The translations under genes were made by a program, and so were the position numbers. Below the pieces are notes generated by a model that was not told the DNA's origin, made no database searches, and saw nothing but the letters and a program-made list of their open reading frames with translations. Below, in pieces: positions 1 through 37,013 of a DNA stretch of 64,000 bases. The DNA lies in contig OU862919.1 in NCBI GenBank assembly GCA_917880885.1, forward strand, positions 13,162,001-13,226,000, read 5' to 3'. Every line of letters begins with the position of its first letter. Within the stretch, counting starts at the first letter, position 1. This DNA is from Limnephilus marmoratus (taxonomy: Eukaryota; Arthropoda; Insecta; Trichoptera; Limnephilidae).

Positions 1-76
1 AAATTGATAATAAGTATTTTGTAACAAATAATTATTAGTAGTCTAAATATTTATAAATATTTTTGGTTGTTTTCAG

Positions 77-267
77 ATGTGCCATCTTCAAGACTGAATA
101 ATTATTGCAACAGCAGAAAAAGCTTTAGATATCTGGTAAATTCCAAGTCCAAATGCTTGAGTGCTTTGCCCCATGTGGAAATGTACAATATTTACAATCA
201 TTCTGACCATTTATATCTAATATCATCTCCCCTGGCGGTAAACGAAACCTGGATTAAATCTCCCAAG
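77..267 (+). CDS. tctn: Tectonic-family protein, penultimate exon (partial gene)
   Basis: The exon follows a polypyrimidine tract and AG at 75-76 and ends before GTTAGT at 268. Its first two bases complete a codon begun in an exon left of the window, and it ends in phase 0, which matches the next exon at 410. The 63 or so residues (VPSSRLNNYC to WIKSPK) contain cysteines and N-glycosylation sites such as NHS and NET, as expected of an extracellular domain. This exon alone is not diagnostic; the assignment rests on the next exon. The 5' part of the gene is outside the window. Confidence 0.65.
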
Positions 268-409
268 GTTAGTTTCACAATAATAATATTTAATTTAAGA
301 CAAAATGTCGCAGGATTATTCTCTTGGGCCAAGAGTTGTATCACCCAAATAACAATTGTTTTAAGTTTGTTTATTAATGATGAAAATTAAAATATTCCTT
401 GTTTTTCAG

Positions 410-1639
410 GACTGCCCGGCTAATGTTTGCATACCAATAATTCCTTATGTTTGCAACTTGCAAAACTGCTCATTACTGAATTCCACTGAAAATCGTCCCC
501 AACCATCCTGCAGAGAAAATGTCTGCATCAATATGATCACCTCAGTAAAATATAACTTTTACACAAATGGATCTGAAGGATATACAAATGCAAGTATTTA
601 TTTTGGACTCTCCGATATGTTTCAGACTTCTAAATATATTGAACAAGATTTCGAAATCACGCAATCATTTATAAATAGGAACGCTTCGGAAAACGCCAGA
701 CCTCTCAGTGGGAATCCAGGATACAAGTTTGGAAAACCAATAATTATTTCAAGAATGATAGCGTATAAAGAAAAAAATGATTCGGAGGAAGTCGACACTC
801 TGGAATACTTCGCTTCGAAAATGACGTACCCTCTTCAAAATGTTTTCGCCATTCCAAAGAACATCAACGGCTTATGTGTGTTGTCCAACTTATCGTTTCA
901 AGAAATTAGATTTCATGACAATGTTCAGTTTAAATGCCAAACTGTACAAAATGTGTCAGACTTCATTCTGAAAGGAAATGCAACGGATGCCTGTGCAAGT
1001 ATACAGTTTCAATTGATGAATTATATGCAGTATAACTTCATTGAAGGAACTCCTAAAATATTTGTGTCGACGATCGGCAATCCTACACAAGACGGAAGAA
1101 ACTGGATTGAAATCCTGCACGAATTTACGACCAACCCAATTAGTGGGGTATTTTCAGAAGACAAAGAAACTTTGACTTGTTTTAATGTAATGTCAAAGGT
1201 ACATTATACTTTTGTTTACATGGCTGATCAACAACCGAATGCACCGAACCAACTGAATATCATAGGTGTTGGAGCAAAGTATTCAGCGCACGAAAACAAT
1301 GTGTTTGAAGTAAAAGATAACCTTATTGTGGGAGCATTGTCGGTAAGCACTAGGTTTGTGGATGTTACTAGGCCACAAGATGTGCGCTATGCCAGAGGAC
1401 CCAGTTTTCATATACACTTGCCTGCGGATTTCTTTTACCCATTTGCGTTTAATGATAGCCCACTTATAAAAGGTGAAAAGATTTATTTATTATTAAACTT
1501 GATTATGGCACTAAATTACTTGCAATTGGTATCACTAGATTACACTTTTTATTACTTTGGTTCCAAATTGTCTGTCTTCAATACTAAATTTATAATTATG
1601 TACATATTTAATAAGGATAATTTAATTTGTAAGGATTGA
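410..1639 (+). CDS. tctn: Tectonic-family protein, last exon
   Basis: The exon starts after TTTTTCAG at 409 and continues the previous exon in frame (SPK then DCPANVC). It encodes a cysteine- and Asn-glycosylation-rich domain with the SGNPGYKFGKPI stretch typical of Tectonics, conserved spaced cysteines, and FFYPF near the end. Tectonics are secreted or membrane-anchored proteins of the ciliary transition zone that work in the MKS complex; that role is family knowledge. The frame runs to a TGA at 1637-1639, gives a hydrophobic C-terminus (YLLLNLIMALNYLQLV) that could be the membrane anchor, and two AATAAA signals follow at 1649 and 1658, so I take this as the terminal exon. Alternative: a possible donor at 1473 (AAAAG then GTGAAA) could splice to a later exon, for example near 3650, but I saw no convincing one. 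The family is fairly sure, the exact 3' end less so. Confidence 0.75.
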   Translation, partial: DCPANVCIPIIPYVCNLQNCSLLNSTENRPQPSCRENVCINMITSVKYNFYTNGSEGYTNASIYFGLSDMFQTSKYIEQDFEITQSFINRNASENARPLSGNPGYKFGKPIIISRMIAYKEKNDSEEVDTLEYFASKMTYPLQNVFAIPKNINGLCVLSNLSFQEIRFHDNVQFKCQTVQNVSDFILKGNATDACASIQFQLMNYMQYNFIEGTPKIFVSTIGNPTQDGRNWIEILHEFTTNPISGVFSEDKETLTCFNVMSKVHYTFVYMADQQPNAPNQLNIIGVGAKYSAHENNVFEVKDNLIVGALSVSTRFVDVTRPQDVRYARGPSFHIHLPADFFYPFAFNDSPLIKGEKIYLLLNLIMALNYLQLVSLDYTFYYFGSKLSVFNTKFIIMYIFNKDNLICKD

Positions 1640-1648
1640 TTTAAATTA

Positions 1649-1663
1649 AATAAATTAAATAAA
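1649..1663 (+). terminator. Poly(A) signals of the Tectonic gene
   Basis: Two AATAAA hexamers at 1649-1654 and 1658-1663 start 10 and 19 bases after the TGA. Their placement supports the terminal-exon reading, though AATAAA is common in such AT-rich DNA. Confidence 0.4.
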
Positions 1664-4072
1664 TAGAATATGTTTTAATAGTTTTTATTTCTTTTTATAT
1701 TTCTATAATACAATTTTATGTTTTGATCACAATATTCAAATGATAACTTCAAATTATAAATATTTTATAAAAACAAAAAATATTGTTTGCCATTGTAATA
1801 AGGCAATCTTTTGGTACACAGCATTTTCATTAATTACTTTAAATAATATTATTACGCTTACTTTTAAATTAAAAATGCACTTTTACAAAAAATGAGTTGA
1901 GAAAAACACCCCGACGACAAAAAGAACTCGTAAGATCATTGGTAATATGAAAAGAATGAAATAACAAAGTTGAAAGAGAGAAAAGTAGGTCACTCCTAGC
2001 GCGACTAAATGTAACTTTACTCTTTAGGGGGTAGGGATACGCGTACACGAAATATACACCGTATCGCCTTCTAGATCAAACACTACGGACGTTACCGCTA
2101 TTCTAGGTACCGTGAACTACGTCATCCAAATGTGCTACGTGGGTTTGGAACTCGGTTAGGTTTTAATATTGCAATTAAAATTCTACATTACACGTTTACT
2201 TCTAAAGTTTACAATCACACCCGTCTAACAAATGATACACTTCACAAACCGTATGTATTAGGAAACATCTCTTACACAATACATTTATACGTAATATTAA
2301 GATGTCAACTGTGCATTAACTGGATGTATTTAGAAAAATAAACTATCACAATTTTGTACAATATATAAAAAATACACCTTCAACAAAAAGCTTTTTACAA
2401 ATTCGTGCTCAGTACTAACTATAATCATGTTTATATTTGACTTCTTTCGTAATTAGTTATAGAGGACTGACAAGGTGTAAGTATATAATGGAAAACGGTT
2501 TAAATGGTCAGTATTCATAAAACTATTACAAACAGATAAAATTACAAATAAACGTTTCTACTTTCGACCACAGGATATTATTTACAAAGATAATATAATT
2601 ATTATTATTATTCTTAAACCTACACAAGAACAAATCCTCCGTGTTTTTATCTTACAATTAAAAATTATCCTAGCATGTATTTTAATATTTTGTTTATGGT
2701 ATAAATATTATTTTCTTAACTCAAAAAGCACTTAATTAAAAACATGACTACATAACTGGCAGGATGAAATATTAACTCACAATACATATTTAATATTCCA
2801 CATACCAATCTATACATTCATCATCACTACACTATCGTATTTACTATATTTAGTAAAAAAGATATTTTGGAAGCTTTTTTACAGCAACATACACATTAAT
2901 TTACAAGTGTTTACTTAAAAGAGGGAATTGCAAAAACTAAATAATAATGTATGACAATAATAATTGTGGAAGTATTTACGAGAGTTATATTTTATTATTG
3001 ATTGAATAACTTATATTTAGTCTACTTAATAAGCATTATCTCTACTCTACTAATTACTAGCTGAACTTAAAACAAACAAAACAGTCATTTCTAAAATAAT
3101 CGCAAATTATAAAATAAGTGGCAAAAAAATCAGATGGTGTATTAGAAATACACGAGAAACAAAATACAAACATAAAACATTATTTATGGCGAAAATGAGA
3201 TACATTATATGTTTATACCGTTAATTACTAAATACCATTAATATACATTAGGAAAGTAAAGGTACAATTTTGTTGTTATTATATTACAAGTAAATAAGGG
3301 TATATCGACACTACTAACTATTTTTTCGTAATACATTTGACAAAGAAGAGCGTTTCCAATATGAAAACTATAAAAAAATCTCAATTATACACAAATTGTT
3401 GTTTATTGTTATTTCTGAGATGTGTACCTTATGAAATAAACCGATATTAAAATTAAGGTCATTTTGTAAAAAAAAGGTTAAACACAAATTAAATTTTCGG
3501 TCATCGACGATTATCATTCATGCACAGAAGCGAATTGTCATTGCTCGAGTACAATCTGATTAAAACTTGTTCAGAAAGTTTAAAACAATGTGATACTTAA
3601 CCCTTAGACTTCAACCAACTGCTCTTGTAGTTCAAGGAAATTCTGTCTTCCTTACAGTGCACCGCAATGTATTGATTAGTGCTAAGACAGTTTTCACACA
3701 TTTCCTTATATATATTTTTTTTAATGCCACATTTTGAGGTGTACATCACACAATATTATAAAGAGACCATTTGGACAGATAATGAGAGGATTTGTTTGGA
3801 AACAGTCATTAGGTGTGCACGGATACAACTGAGTGTATTTGACACTGTTTGTAAGCAGACCTGGAAACTGAGATGAAATCCCACAGCAGGTATAAACTAA
3901 TTTTCTTTTTGATACAAGTTATGCTCATGTTAAAAATCTTAGGGTATAGCTTCGTAAAAAAAATTCAATGTAAAAATCTAATTTCTAATGTGGCTGTAAG
4001 ATGCTTTCGAAATATTGGCCATTTTCTAGATTTAGATCATCTTAAACCATAGTGTACTAGCTCACTTTTGGA
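1664..4072. other. AT-rich spacer between two convergent genes
   Basis: I see no supportable gene. The stretch is low-complexity AT-rich DNA with a short ATT run near 2597-2612. Predicted reading frames here are under 70 codons and show no recognisable domain. It lies between the 3' ends of the Tectonic gene (plus) and Atg1 (minus). Confidence 0.5.
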
Positions 4073-4254
4073 AATTTCTGAATTAGAGCTTGAAATGAGG
4101 GCTCCAAATCATAATCTAGCTCTGCCAGAGCGAACCAATCAGGGAAAAACTGTCTATGATTTCTCCGATTAATTCTCTCTGGCAGAGCTACATTATGATT
4201 TGGAGCCCTCATTTTAAACTCTACCTTATGGTTTGAGACAATCTATTCAGAAAT
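4073..4254. mobile_element. Foldback MITE-like inverted repeat
   Basis: Imperfect inverted arms at 4073-4130 and 4178-4254 share the blocks ATTTCTGAAT, GAGGGCTCCAAATCATAAT and AGCTCTGCCAGAG. The loop is about 50 bases and there is no coding capacity. It sits just past the 3' end of Atg1. Confidence 0.6.
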
Positions 4255-4307
4255 TACAATAAAAAAAAAACTGAATTTCAATACACATATTTCTTAAGAC
4301 AGATCAA

Positions 4308-4313
4308 TTTTTA
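4308..4313 (-). terminator. Atg1: Candidate poly(A) signal of Atg1
   Basis: AATAAA on the minus strand, about 195 bases after the Atg1 stop codon at 4508-4510. It is the first such hexamer I noticed downstream, so a short 3' UTR is likely. Confidence 0.35.
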
Positions 4314-4507
4314 TTGCATTTATCATTAAACTTGCTACCCTTATTACTGCCATAATTAAAAACCCTATGGACTCTATGTATGTCTGCATAATGGTAGGTA
4401 ATAATTGCAGTGATGATTGCTGAATAAAATGTAGTTTGTTGAAAGTGTGTTGTTGATAGCCGTTACTACAGACAGTTACACAGATTAGGGGGCGCGGGAA
4501 GACTGTA

Positions 4508-30362
<25,855 letters not shown>

Positions 30363-30364
30363 CT

Positions 30365-31030
30365 GGAACAACAAAACAATATGTGTTAAATACACTCAGC
30401 GTACATACAACTTGATAAAAAAATTGCTGAAATTTAATAAAATGGTACTAAAAAATTAGAAGAGCAATTCTTTATCTTTTGTGGGATCATTACGAGATAA
30501 CGGACGTGGTCTCCTGTCAGATTTGTGTGATTTTTACATATTTACTGTCACATATTTCAGTTTAGATCGTTTTAAACCCGAATTCCTGCAAGTATGCATG
30601 ATTATTTATTCATTTAATGTACGTTGTACATAGAAAAAGCAAATAACAGCAGAGCTGGTCAGCTGTCAGTGCGCAAACCCGCCATTTGGGTGGTGGGGGT
30701 CCTTGCTCGCCCGAAAAATAGAACGAAATGGATTGAATCTACTCAAGAGCTGACCTACCCACTCTACTAAAATTACAGTGTTCGGACGCAATTAGTTACT
30801 ACTATACTTTCCACTCGACTAAAATACTCGCCAAATGCGAACGGCTCTTTAGTAATCTGTCGTTGTCGAAGGCGGAGTTCGCTCTCCGCACCACATATCT
30901 CCTCCGAACCCAATGGAACATAGGACCAAAACTCCGTCCGTATGGATATACTCTATTTAATATAACTCTAAGCGAAAAATGACAAAACTCCTTTTTTCTT
31001 GTATCACAAATATGTTCCCAGCTCACATAC
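30365..31030. other. Sequence upstream of the first Atg1 exon seen
   Basis: An exon ending in the kinase hinge should lie somewhere to the right, but I find no matching frame here. A minus frame at 30802-31041 shows no domain. Confidence 0.35.
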
Positions 31031-31556
31031 ATAGGTCTCATACAAATCGTTGTATTTCCTTTACTGTCATGGTGAGAAATATGATCGAAGCGGTGTTAGA
31101 AAGAGAAAACTCCATGCTTCACATTCAAGTCTAAAATTTAACCATTGAAAAATTTAAATGTATACCTCTAATGAAGTTTTCTATAACAATTTGAGAAAAA
31201 TGTATAAAATTTCGAGAAAATTTTTATTCATTATTCTTTTATGAAAAGACAAAATTGTGAGGCGACAATATCGTTTAAAATACATTTGCCTAATAAAATA
31301 TCTGTTTATTTTTCTTTTTTTCCTCATTTTCAGTATTTTTAAACAGAAAAATCTTAAGGTGAGTCATTTTCAAAACTTTTTTATGTTTGCAATCACAATT
31401 TTAATATTTCAAAAATTATATTTTTATGTCTATAACATTAGTAAAAGTATTTCATGACCTTTCAAAAACAATTTTTAGTTTTTCGATACATTCAGAAGTA
31501 ATTCGTTTATTTGGATTTTATTGTAAATGTTTTGACCTTCTGACAGGGTGAATTTT
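31030..31556 (+). repeat. Dispersed repeat family D, copy 4 (long)
   Basis: Starts GGTCTCATACAAATCGTTGT and has the blocks GTGAGTCATTTTCAAAAC, TTTTTATGTTTGCAAT and the end TTTTGACCTTCTGACAGGGT. Confidence 0.55.
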
Positions 31557-31867
31557 TGCTAAAAGTATTCATTTCGCAAATTACGAAGTGATAGTGAATG
31601 TTAAAACTTATATAACCAGTAACTTGGGTTTAATTTTTTACAGGGAGCGTAATAGCACAAGAATACTGTTAGTGGTTTAATTGGTAAATATTGGGACAGT
31701 TCCGGAGTGTAATAAAAAGATTAAGATAAGACAAAAAGTACCAAAAATGGTAAATAATATAATATATTGACCATATCATTACAATGCCGAATTAAATGTT
31801 TATCTATGATATTAAATAAATCATTTTTATAAAAACACCTTGATTTGTTTTAGTGGTACCATTATAA

Positions 31868-32045
31868 GATGCTCTCAGTATCGCCCTGGTGAAATACCAC
31901 CATTCAGGATCGAAACATTGCTTGAACCCTCCAGATCTCCAAACTTGCTCTCTCCTTCTCCCTCACAACATTCCTCAACATGGGATGCTTGAGGATGCTA
32001 TAGTCCCATTGGCTCAGACAGTTGCGACTATTGTGCGGTATTCAT
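31868..32045 (-). repeat. SINE-like repeat family B, copy 5 (partial)
   Basis: Minus copy from AAGATGCTCTCAGTATCGCC to CAGACAGTTGCGAC, internally deleted. Confidence 0.5.
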
Positions 32046-32119
32046 AAAAAAAATGTGTTTATGTTTTACTAACACAAAATCAAATATATTAATTCTTGTG
32101 AGTAATTTTTTATTTATTT

Positions 32120-32525
32120 TTTACATTAACTCCACACAGGAGGTCCTGAGGAAAATTACACAGATGCCGGCAAATCGTTCCACAACCGAGCTGTTGAACT
32201 CAAGAACGAGTCAAAGAAGCCACCCATTCTCGTGTGACAAATGTCAATGTACATATGTTGGGTGCGCGTTTGGCTTGTTTCCCCACTATGCACCGGTGCT
32301 GAGGGGATCAATGAAGCCAGTTAGTTCCTCGGAGCATCTTCCATTGAAAAACTCTTAGAACAAGGATAATTCTTCACCCGACGTCTGTGCTCTAAAGATT
32401 GCAATCCGTTTGTTAAGACGGGGAGAATCTATCAAATGGACCTCTAGTTTCTGCAAAGTCGAGGATTGTTTTCACATATTTTGGGGCTCCAGACCAGAGA
32501 TGTCTGCCACAATATACACGATTTC
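32120..32525 (-). mobile_element. LINE copy 3, 3' fragment with internal deletion
   Basis: Tail ACATTAACTCCACACAGGAG, then a jump to GCCGGCAAATCGTTCCACAA and on to CTCCAGACCAGAGATG. This is the same order as in LINE copy 2 but with about 130 bp lost and several frame breaks. Confidence 0.7.
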
Positions 32526-32529
32526 TATA

Positions 32530-33095
32530 AATACATAGTACAAGCGGGAAACTGATGAATCTACATCTTTTTTGGATTTCAGATTTCGTTTTCGAGTAAA
32601 TCGAGTTCCAAGTTGGAATTTTTTAAGTAAAATTTGAAAAAAATTAGTCACTATGAGGTTAGTGTCAGCTTTGTTTTTTAAAATCCAAAAAAATCAAAAC
32701 ACCCTGTATATCAGTCTTATCAGTACCATGTAAAAATGAACTATTTTCATGATTTTATTTGAAAATAGATATGAGAACTCATAATATAATATTTTATTGT
32801 CGATTTGTCAGAACTTCATTGATTTCTCAGAACTTGGGACTTGACAATTTATAAATTTTTCGATTAAACTAGGAAAATTACTCGTGTATCCCAACCTTAA
32901 TATCACTGAATAGATAAAACAACAGAAGTGTTTTGGGAGCGTGTCCGTGTGACTAACTATCTTTCTAAGCTAACTTTTCCACTTTCTCAAATCTGGTGAA
33001 ATTTTTTCTTGAACAAATAATCATCAATAACTAGAAATTAAAAATCCGCTTCGACAGCTTTGTAACAAACTTCACGTAAAAAGATGGTTTTGTGT
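32530..33095. other. AT-rich spacer, nothing recognised
   Basis: No gene or shared repeat seen. Confidence 0.35.
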
Positions 33096-33097
33096 AA

Positions 33098-33256
33098 GGG
33101 GGCATACATTAATTACGTGAGCTCAAAAGGAGTGGAAGGGTCCAGCAAAATCTCATGTTACTTGAAAAGAATATACGAAGTGGCCCAAATTTATCTCACC
33201 AAGGGGGGGGGTCTAAATTGGAAGAAAAACTGCTCACGTAATTAATGTATTCCCCC
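33098..33256. mobile_element. Small MITE with 25-bp inverted ends
   Basis: The left arm at 33098-33122 is matched by its reverse complement at 33232-33256 with one mismatch: GGGGG-ATACATTAATTACG inward to GTGAGC. Non-coding. Confidence 0.75.
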
Positions 33257-33413
33257 TAAGGCGCAACGACAGAGATGTATTCGAAGTCGGGTTCTTAAAT
33301 TTCAACCGTACAGATGCTAACATATTAATACTATCAGACTTTTAGAGATTATTTGTTCAGAGTCTAATATGGGCTCATTTCTTTGTGGTTTAATTTAATT
33401 ATTTTTTTATTTT

Positions 33414-33876
33414 TGGGAGGCGGGTATGGGTACCATCGCCCCGAGAACCATTTATTAATCAACAACTCTGTCACAGGTCACCTCAAGTGGTTTTCTACGT
33501 TTGGTGACTTAGCAGGTGTGCCCGGGTTCATGTGGTGAGGTTTGTCCGAGTCTTGGCGGTGGATGCGTTTGCCCACCAGATGCGTGGCAGGCCGGATCGG
33601 GAGAGACTTGTTTAGGGAGACCTTTTGACCTATCCAGCAGGACTCTCCGGAACATCGGTTCACACCGCAATGGAAGGGATGGATTCATATGTCCGTCACT
33701 CCTGGAGGCACTGACCCCCAGATTCCTACCCACCCATCATATCTTTTTCCTTCACAGAACTTCATCTACTTCCTTTTCTCAAAAGACCCTCAACACAAGT
33801 ATCCCCAAAGATGACGTGGACCCTGAGGGAAATTCTTTTCCTCGTGGCCTCCTCTGCGGAGCTAATGCAAAAAAAT
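33414..33876 (+). repeat. SINE family A, full plus copy
   Basis: Head TTGGGAGGCGGGTATGGGTA at 33414, body, and tail ending GGAGCTAATGCAAAAAAAT. The hairpin block of the tail is mutated. Confidence 0.75.
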
Positions 33877-34132
33877 GCATTCTCGTATTTATTATTTTTA
33901 GAAATGTGTAATAACTGTTATTTAATATTAAGGCAGATAACAATAACCTGTAATTAATCAGAAAATGATAAATAAATAAAATCGATAAGACAATGACAAT
34001 TATTATTTCCGTTGAAATTAATTTTAGTCACCTATATTATCATTTTCCCAACTAAACGCTTTTATTAGATTACAATAAATAAAGAGACAGTACCTATGCA
34101 GCGACGGTTGTTTCATGGAGTTTTTTTTTTAA

Positions 34133-34853
34133 TTAAGAGGGCATTACCAGCGAAAGCCGGAAATACGTCATTTTCAAAAAACTTTTTAGACGTATTGACT
34201 CTTTTCCACAAAAAATTATAAATGGATTTCGAAAGATTGTTCTTTTATCTAGCATTCGTATGTAATAAATTTTTAGATTTTTTTAAAATTTTTAGTATAA
34301 TAAGGTTATTCCATAGGTCGTTGGCAGATTTGTTAAATTTTCAAAAAAGTTTTTGTATTATACCACACCCATTTCAAATAATGTAATCATGCAGTAAAAT
34401 AAATCAATACATTATCTAGCAGAGTTATGTATTAGAATTTTAATTTTAGTTTCAATAAAATCATTAAAAAATATGTACGTACATGTGTTCCTTGACGAAA
34501 ATTGGTCCATTTGTGTATTTATTTGCGCACTTACAAACTAATATATTTCAGATTTTTTTAACATTCTTATTAAATTTAGACATTATTGAAAAATGATAAA
34601 TACTTATAATCAAAAAATAACTACAAAAAGTACACTATTTTAATAGTTTTATCATCACGCCTTTCAGCATTTTTGGATGAAGGTATAAATTAAAGCTAAT
34701 TTGGATTGAAATAAATTCGATATTGAGTTATAATTTAAAAAAGCTGGTACGGAGAATAATTAATCTTTCTCATTGTAACCGCCCTGCACGATCGGAAGAA
34801 CAACTTTCGACGAAATGTGGATTTTCGTCCGCTGGCTGGTTAAACGCTCTTAA
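34133..34853 (-). mobile_element. TTAA-flanked non-autonomous element, copy 1
   Basis: 721 bp between TTAA at both ends. Minus orientation: the TTAAGAGCGTTTAACCAGCC end is at the right and the TTAAGAGGGCATTACCAG end at the left. The two ends form an imperfect short TIR. TTAA sites fit a piggyBac-type MITE. Other copies are at 57692, 58736 and 60895. Confidence 0.75.
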
Positions 34854-34949
34854 TAATCATGGCTTACTGGTACACATTATTGAGTCATAAAAGATAAGAA
34901 AACATTATAATAAATAAAATAAAAACATTCAATTAAAAGTGGATAAACA

Positions 34950-35365
34950 TCCTTAGTAACATTATAAAGGCGAAAGTTTGTATGGATGTATGTATGTTTG
35001 TTACTCTTTCATGCAAAAACTACTGAGTGGATTTTAATGAAACTTTACAATAATATAGCTCATACATCAGAATAACATATAGGCTATAGCTTAGAGTTCT
35101 GGAATTATGAAATTTGTATAAAAAAATTGCAATAGGTGGCACGATTAGTGAGATATCTATAATTCTTTATTTGATTCAAATTATTAGGGGAGTACTTCAA
35201 ATAAATGCGGGAGGGGGGAGGGGGAGAGTGACGGGGAGGGGGAAGGGGGGGAGTGACGGGGAGGGGGCGGGGGAATGGGGGGGGGAGGAAGGGGGGAGGA
35301 AGGGGGGGGGAAGCGGAGTGAGACCCCCCTAATACCATGCGTGCGAAGCCGCGGGAAAAGGCTAG
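34950..35365 (+). mobile_element. Helitron-like element with G-rich tract, copy 1
   Basis: Starts TCCTTAGTAACATTATAAAG after A, carries TTACTCTTTCATGCAAAAAC and ACTACTGAGTGGATTTTAAT, and ends GCGAAGCCGCGGGAAAAGGCTAG before T. This is the widespread insect Helitron-type sequence. An almost pure G/A tract spans 35206-35320. Confidence 0.7.
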
Positions 35366-35482
35366 TAAAAAATAAAAATCAAAAAACGTGTGTTTGTTAC
35401 TCTTTCACGCAAAAACTACTAAATGGATTTTAATTAAACTTTACAATAATAGCTCGTACATCAGAATAACATAACCTACTAA
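35366..35482 (+). repeat. Fragment of the same Helitron 5' region
   Basis: TTTGTTACTCTTTCACGCAA to CATCAGAATAACATAACC repeats the 5' part of both flanking Helitron copies, so the three are tandem or nested. Confidence 0.6.
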
Positions 35483-35913
35483 TCCTACTAATATTATTAA
35501 GGCGAAAGTTTGTATGGATGTATGTTTGTTACTCTTTCACGCAAAAACCACTGATTGGATTTTAATGAAACTTTACAATAATATGTATATCTCATACATC
35601 AGAATAGGCTATAGGCTATAGCTTGGAGCTCTGGCATTATGAAATTTATATACAAAAATTGCAATAGGTGGCACGCGAGCTGCTTGAAAAATGAATGTAA
35701 CGGGTATGGACGGGGGGGATAGGGTATGGGGGCTGGGCGGAGGGTATTGAGGGAGGGTGAGGGGTGAGAGGGGATTTGGGGGGGAAGAGGGGTGAGAGGG
35801 AGCGGAGGAAAGGAGGAGGAGGGGGGGGGGGTTGAAGTGGGGATAAGGAAGGTGGAAGAGGCGCTGTGGGTACCCCCTAATACTATGCGAGCGAAGCCGG
35901 GGGCAAAAGCTAG
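35483..35913 (+). mobile_element. Helitron-like element with G-rich tract, copy 2
   Basis: Starts TCCTACTAATATTATTAAGG after A and ends GCGAAGCCGGGGGCAAAAGCTAG before T. G-rich tract at 35709-35845, in the same relative position as in copy 1. Confidence 0.7.
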
Positions 35914-35917
35914 TATG

Positions 35918-36046
35918 CTATAATTTATAAAGCTAGCTCGGAAGGGGACGCAGGCGGGGAACGTGGACGCACGGGAAAGCTGATTCAGGGAGAAACAATG
36001 TATTTCTTTGAATATGGCATTGCAACGCATGCCGGGAACCAGTTAG
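35918..36046 (+). mobile_element. 3' end of the 27964-type Helitron
   Basis: GCATTGCAACGCATGCCGGG and AACCAGTTAG before T match the end of the minus-strand Helitron at 27964. The 5' part is absent. Confidence 0.55.
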
Positions 36047-36049
36047 TAA

Positions 36050-37010
36050 TATAATAATTTATGAGAGAGTTGGGGAGGTCGCAAGTCACAACGGAGCTCT
36101 CAGTGGTATGTCCACACTGTATCAAGATAATAGCATATTATTAGCATCCCGTTTCCCGACGGAAATGATCTTCAATGAGGTGAACCGACCATTATAACAC
36201 GACTATAATAAAAATATGCAGAAGGTTAGGTGTGATCTAGACAGGTAAGAAGTACCATATGCAAGTGTGATATATACTGCAGGTTTATTAATGCAATTAA
36301 TAAATTCACGGTTGCTAATAACGAAAACTGTAATGCAACCAACGAGCATTAGAGCAGCGCTTCTCAACTGAGCGCAATACGAAATAACGGTGCCAGCAAC
36401 GCTTCGCACGCCCAATTTACTATTCGTAATGTGTGCGGTCAATTTATAAGATTTGTGCAAGGTTGCCAAGACGAAAGGACAGTTTGGTAAAGATGAAAAT
36501 CATAAGTCCTAATCAAATAGAAGATGTTTCTCAAACACGGGACGTTCTTTATTAGCCAATATTTTGATGTAAAACGTCTTTCAATTCGGCCAGTGAAATT
36601 AAAACAGCAAAAAATGATGTAACATTATAATTGCATCAAATTAGTGATCAACGTATAAACGAATTCTATAGTTTAAAGCATAATTATTCAGTTCCCCACT
36701 AAATGAGCGATGAATGCAGATGATGAGGCGACCTCCCTGATGGACAATTCTAAAGCTTTTTATTTTTAATTCTGTTAAATTTTTGTTTAATTTAATTTTA
36801 TGCCTAATTTTTTGCTATTTATGTGATGAATTTTATTTTCATTTTATGTTTTAATAAGGTACTTACCTAATATGTAAACGTTTTTTTTTCTTTTATAGTT
36901 TATAGTTGTTTATGTAATATGGCAGACTGGGATTGCACTACCCTCCCAGTCCTACTGGAATAAAAACTTAAATAAAATAAATAATATATACCCAATATAG
37001 AACATAATAC
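36050..37010. other. AT-rich spacer, nothing recognised
   Basis: No domain or splice-consistent exon seen on either strand. Confidence 0.35.
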
Positions 37011-37013
37011 ATC

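Noticed and set aside
3650..3744. A final Tectonic exon
   Set aside because: The acceptor and phase fit, but the encoded residues are not family-like and poly(A) signals already follow the stop at 1639.
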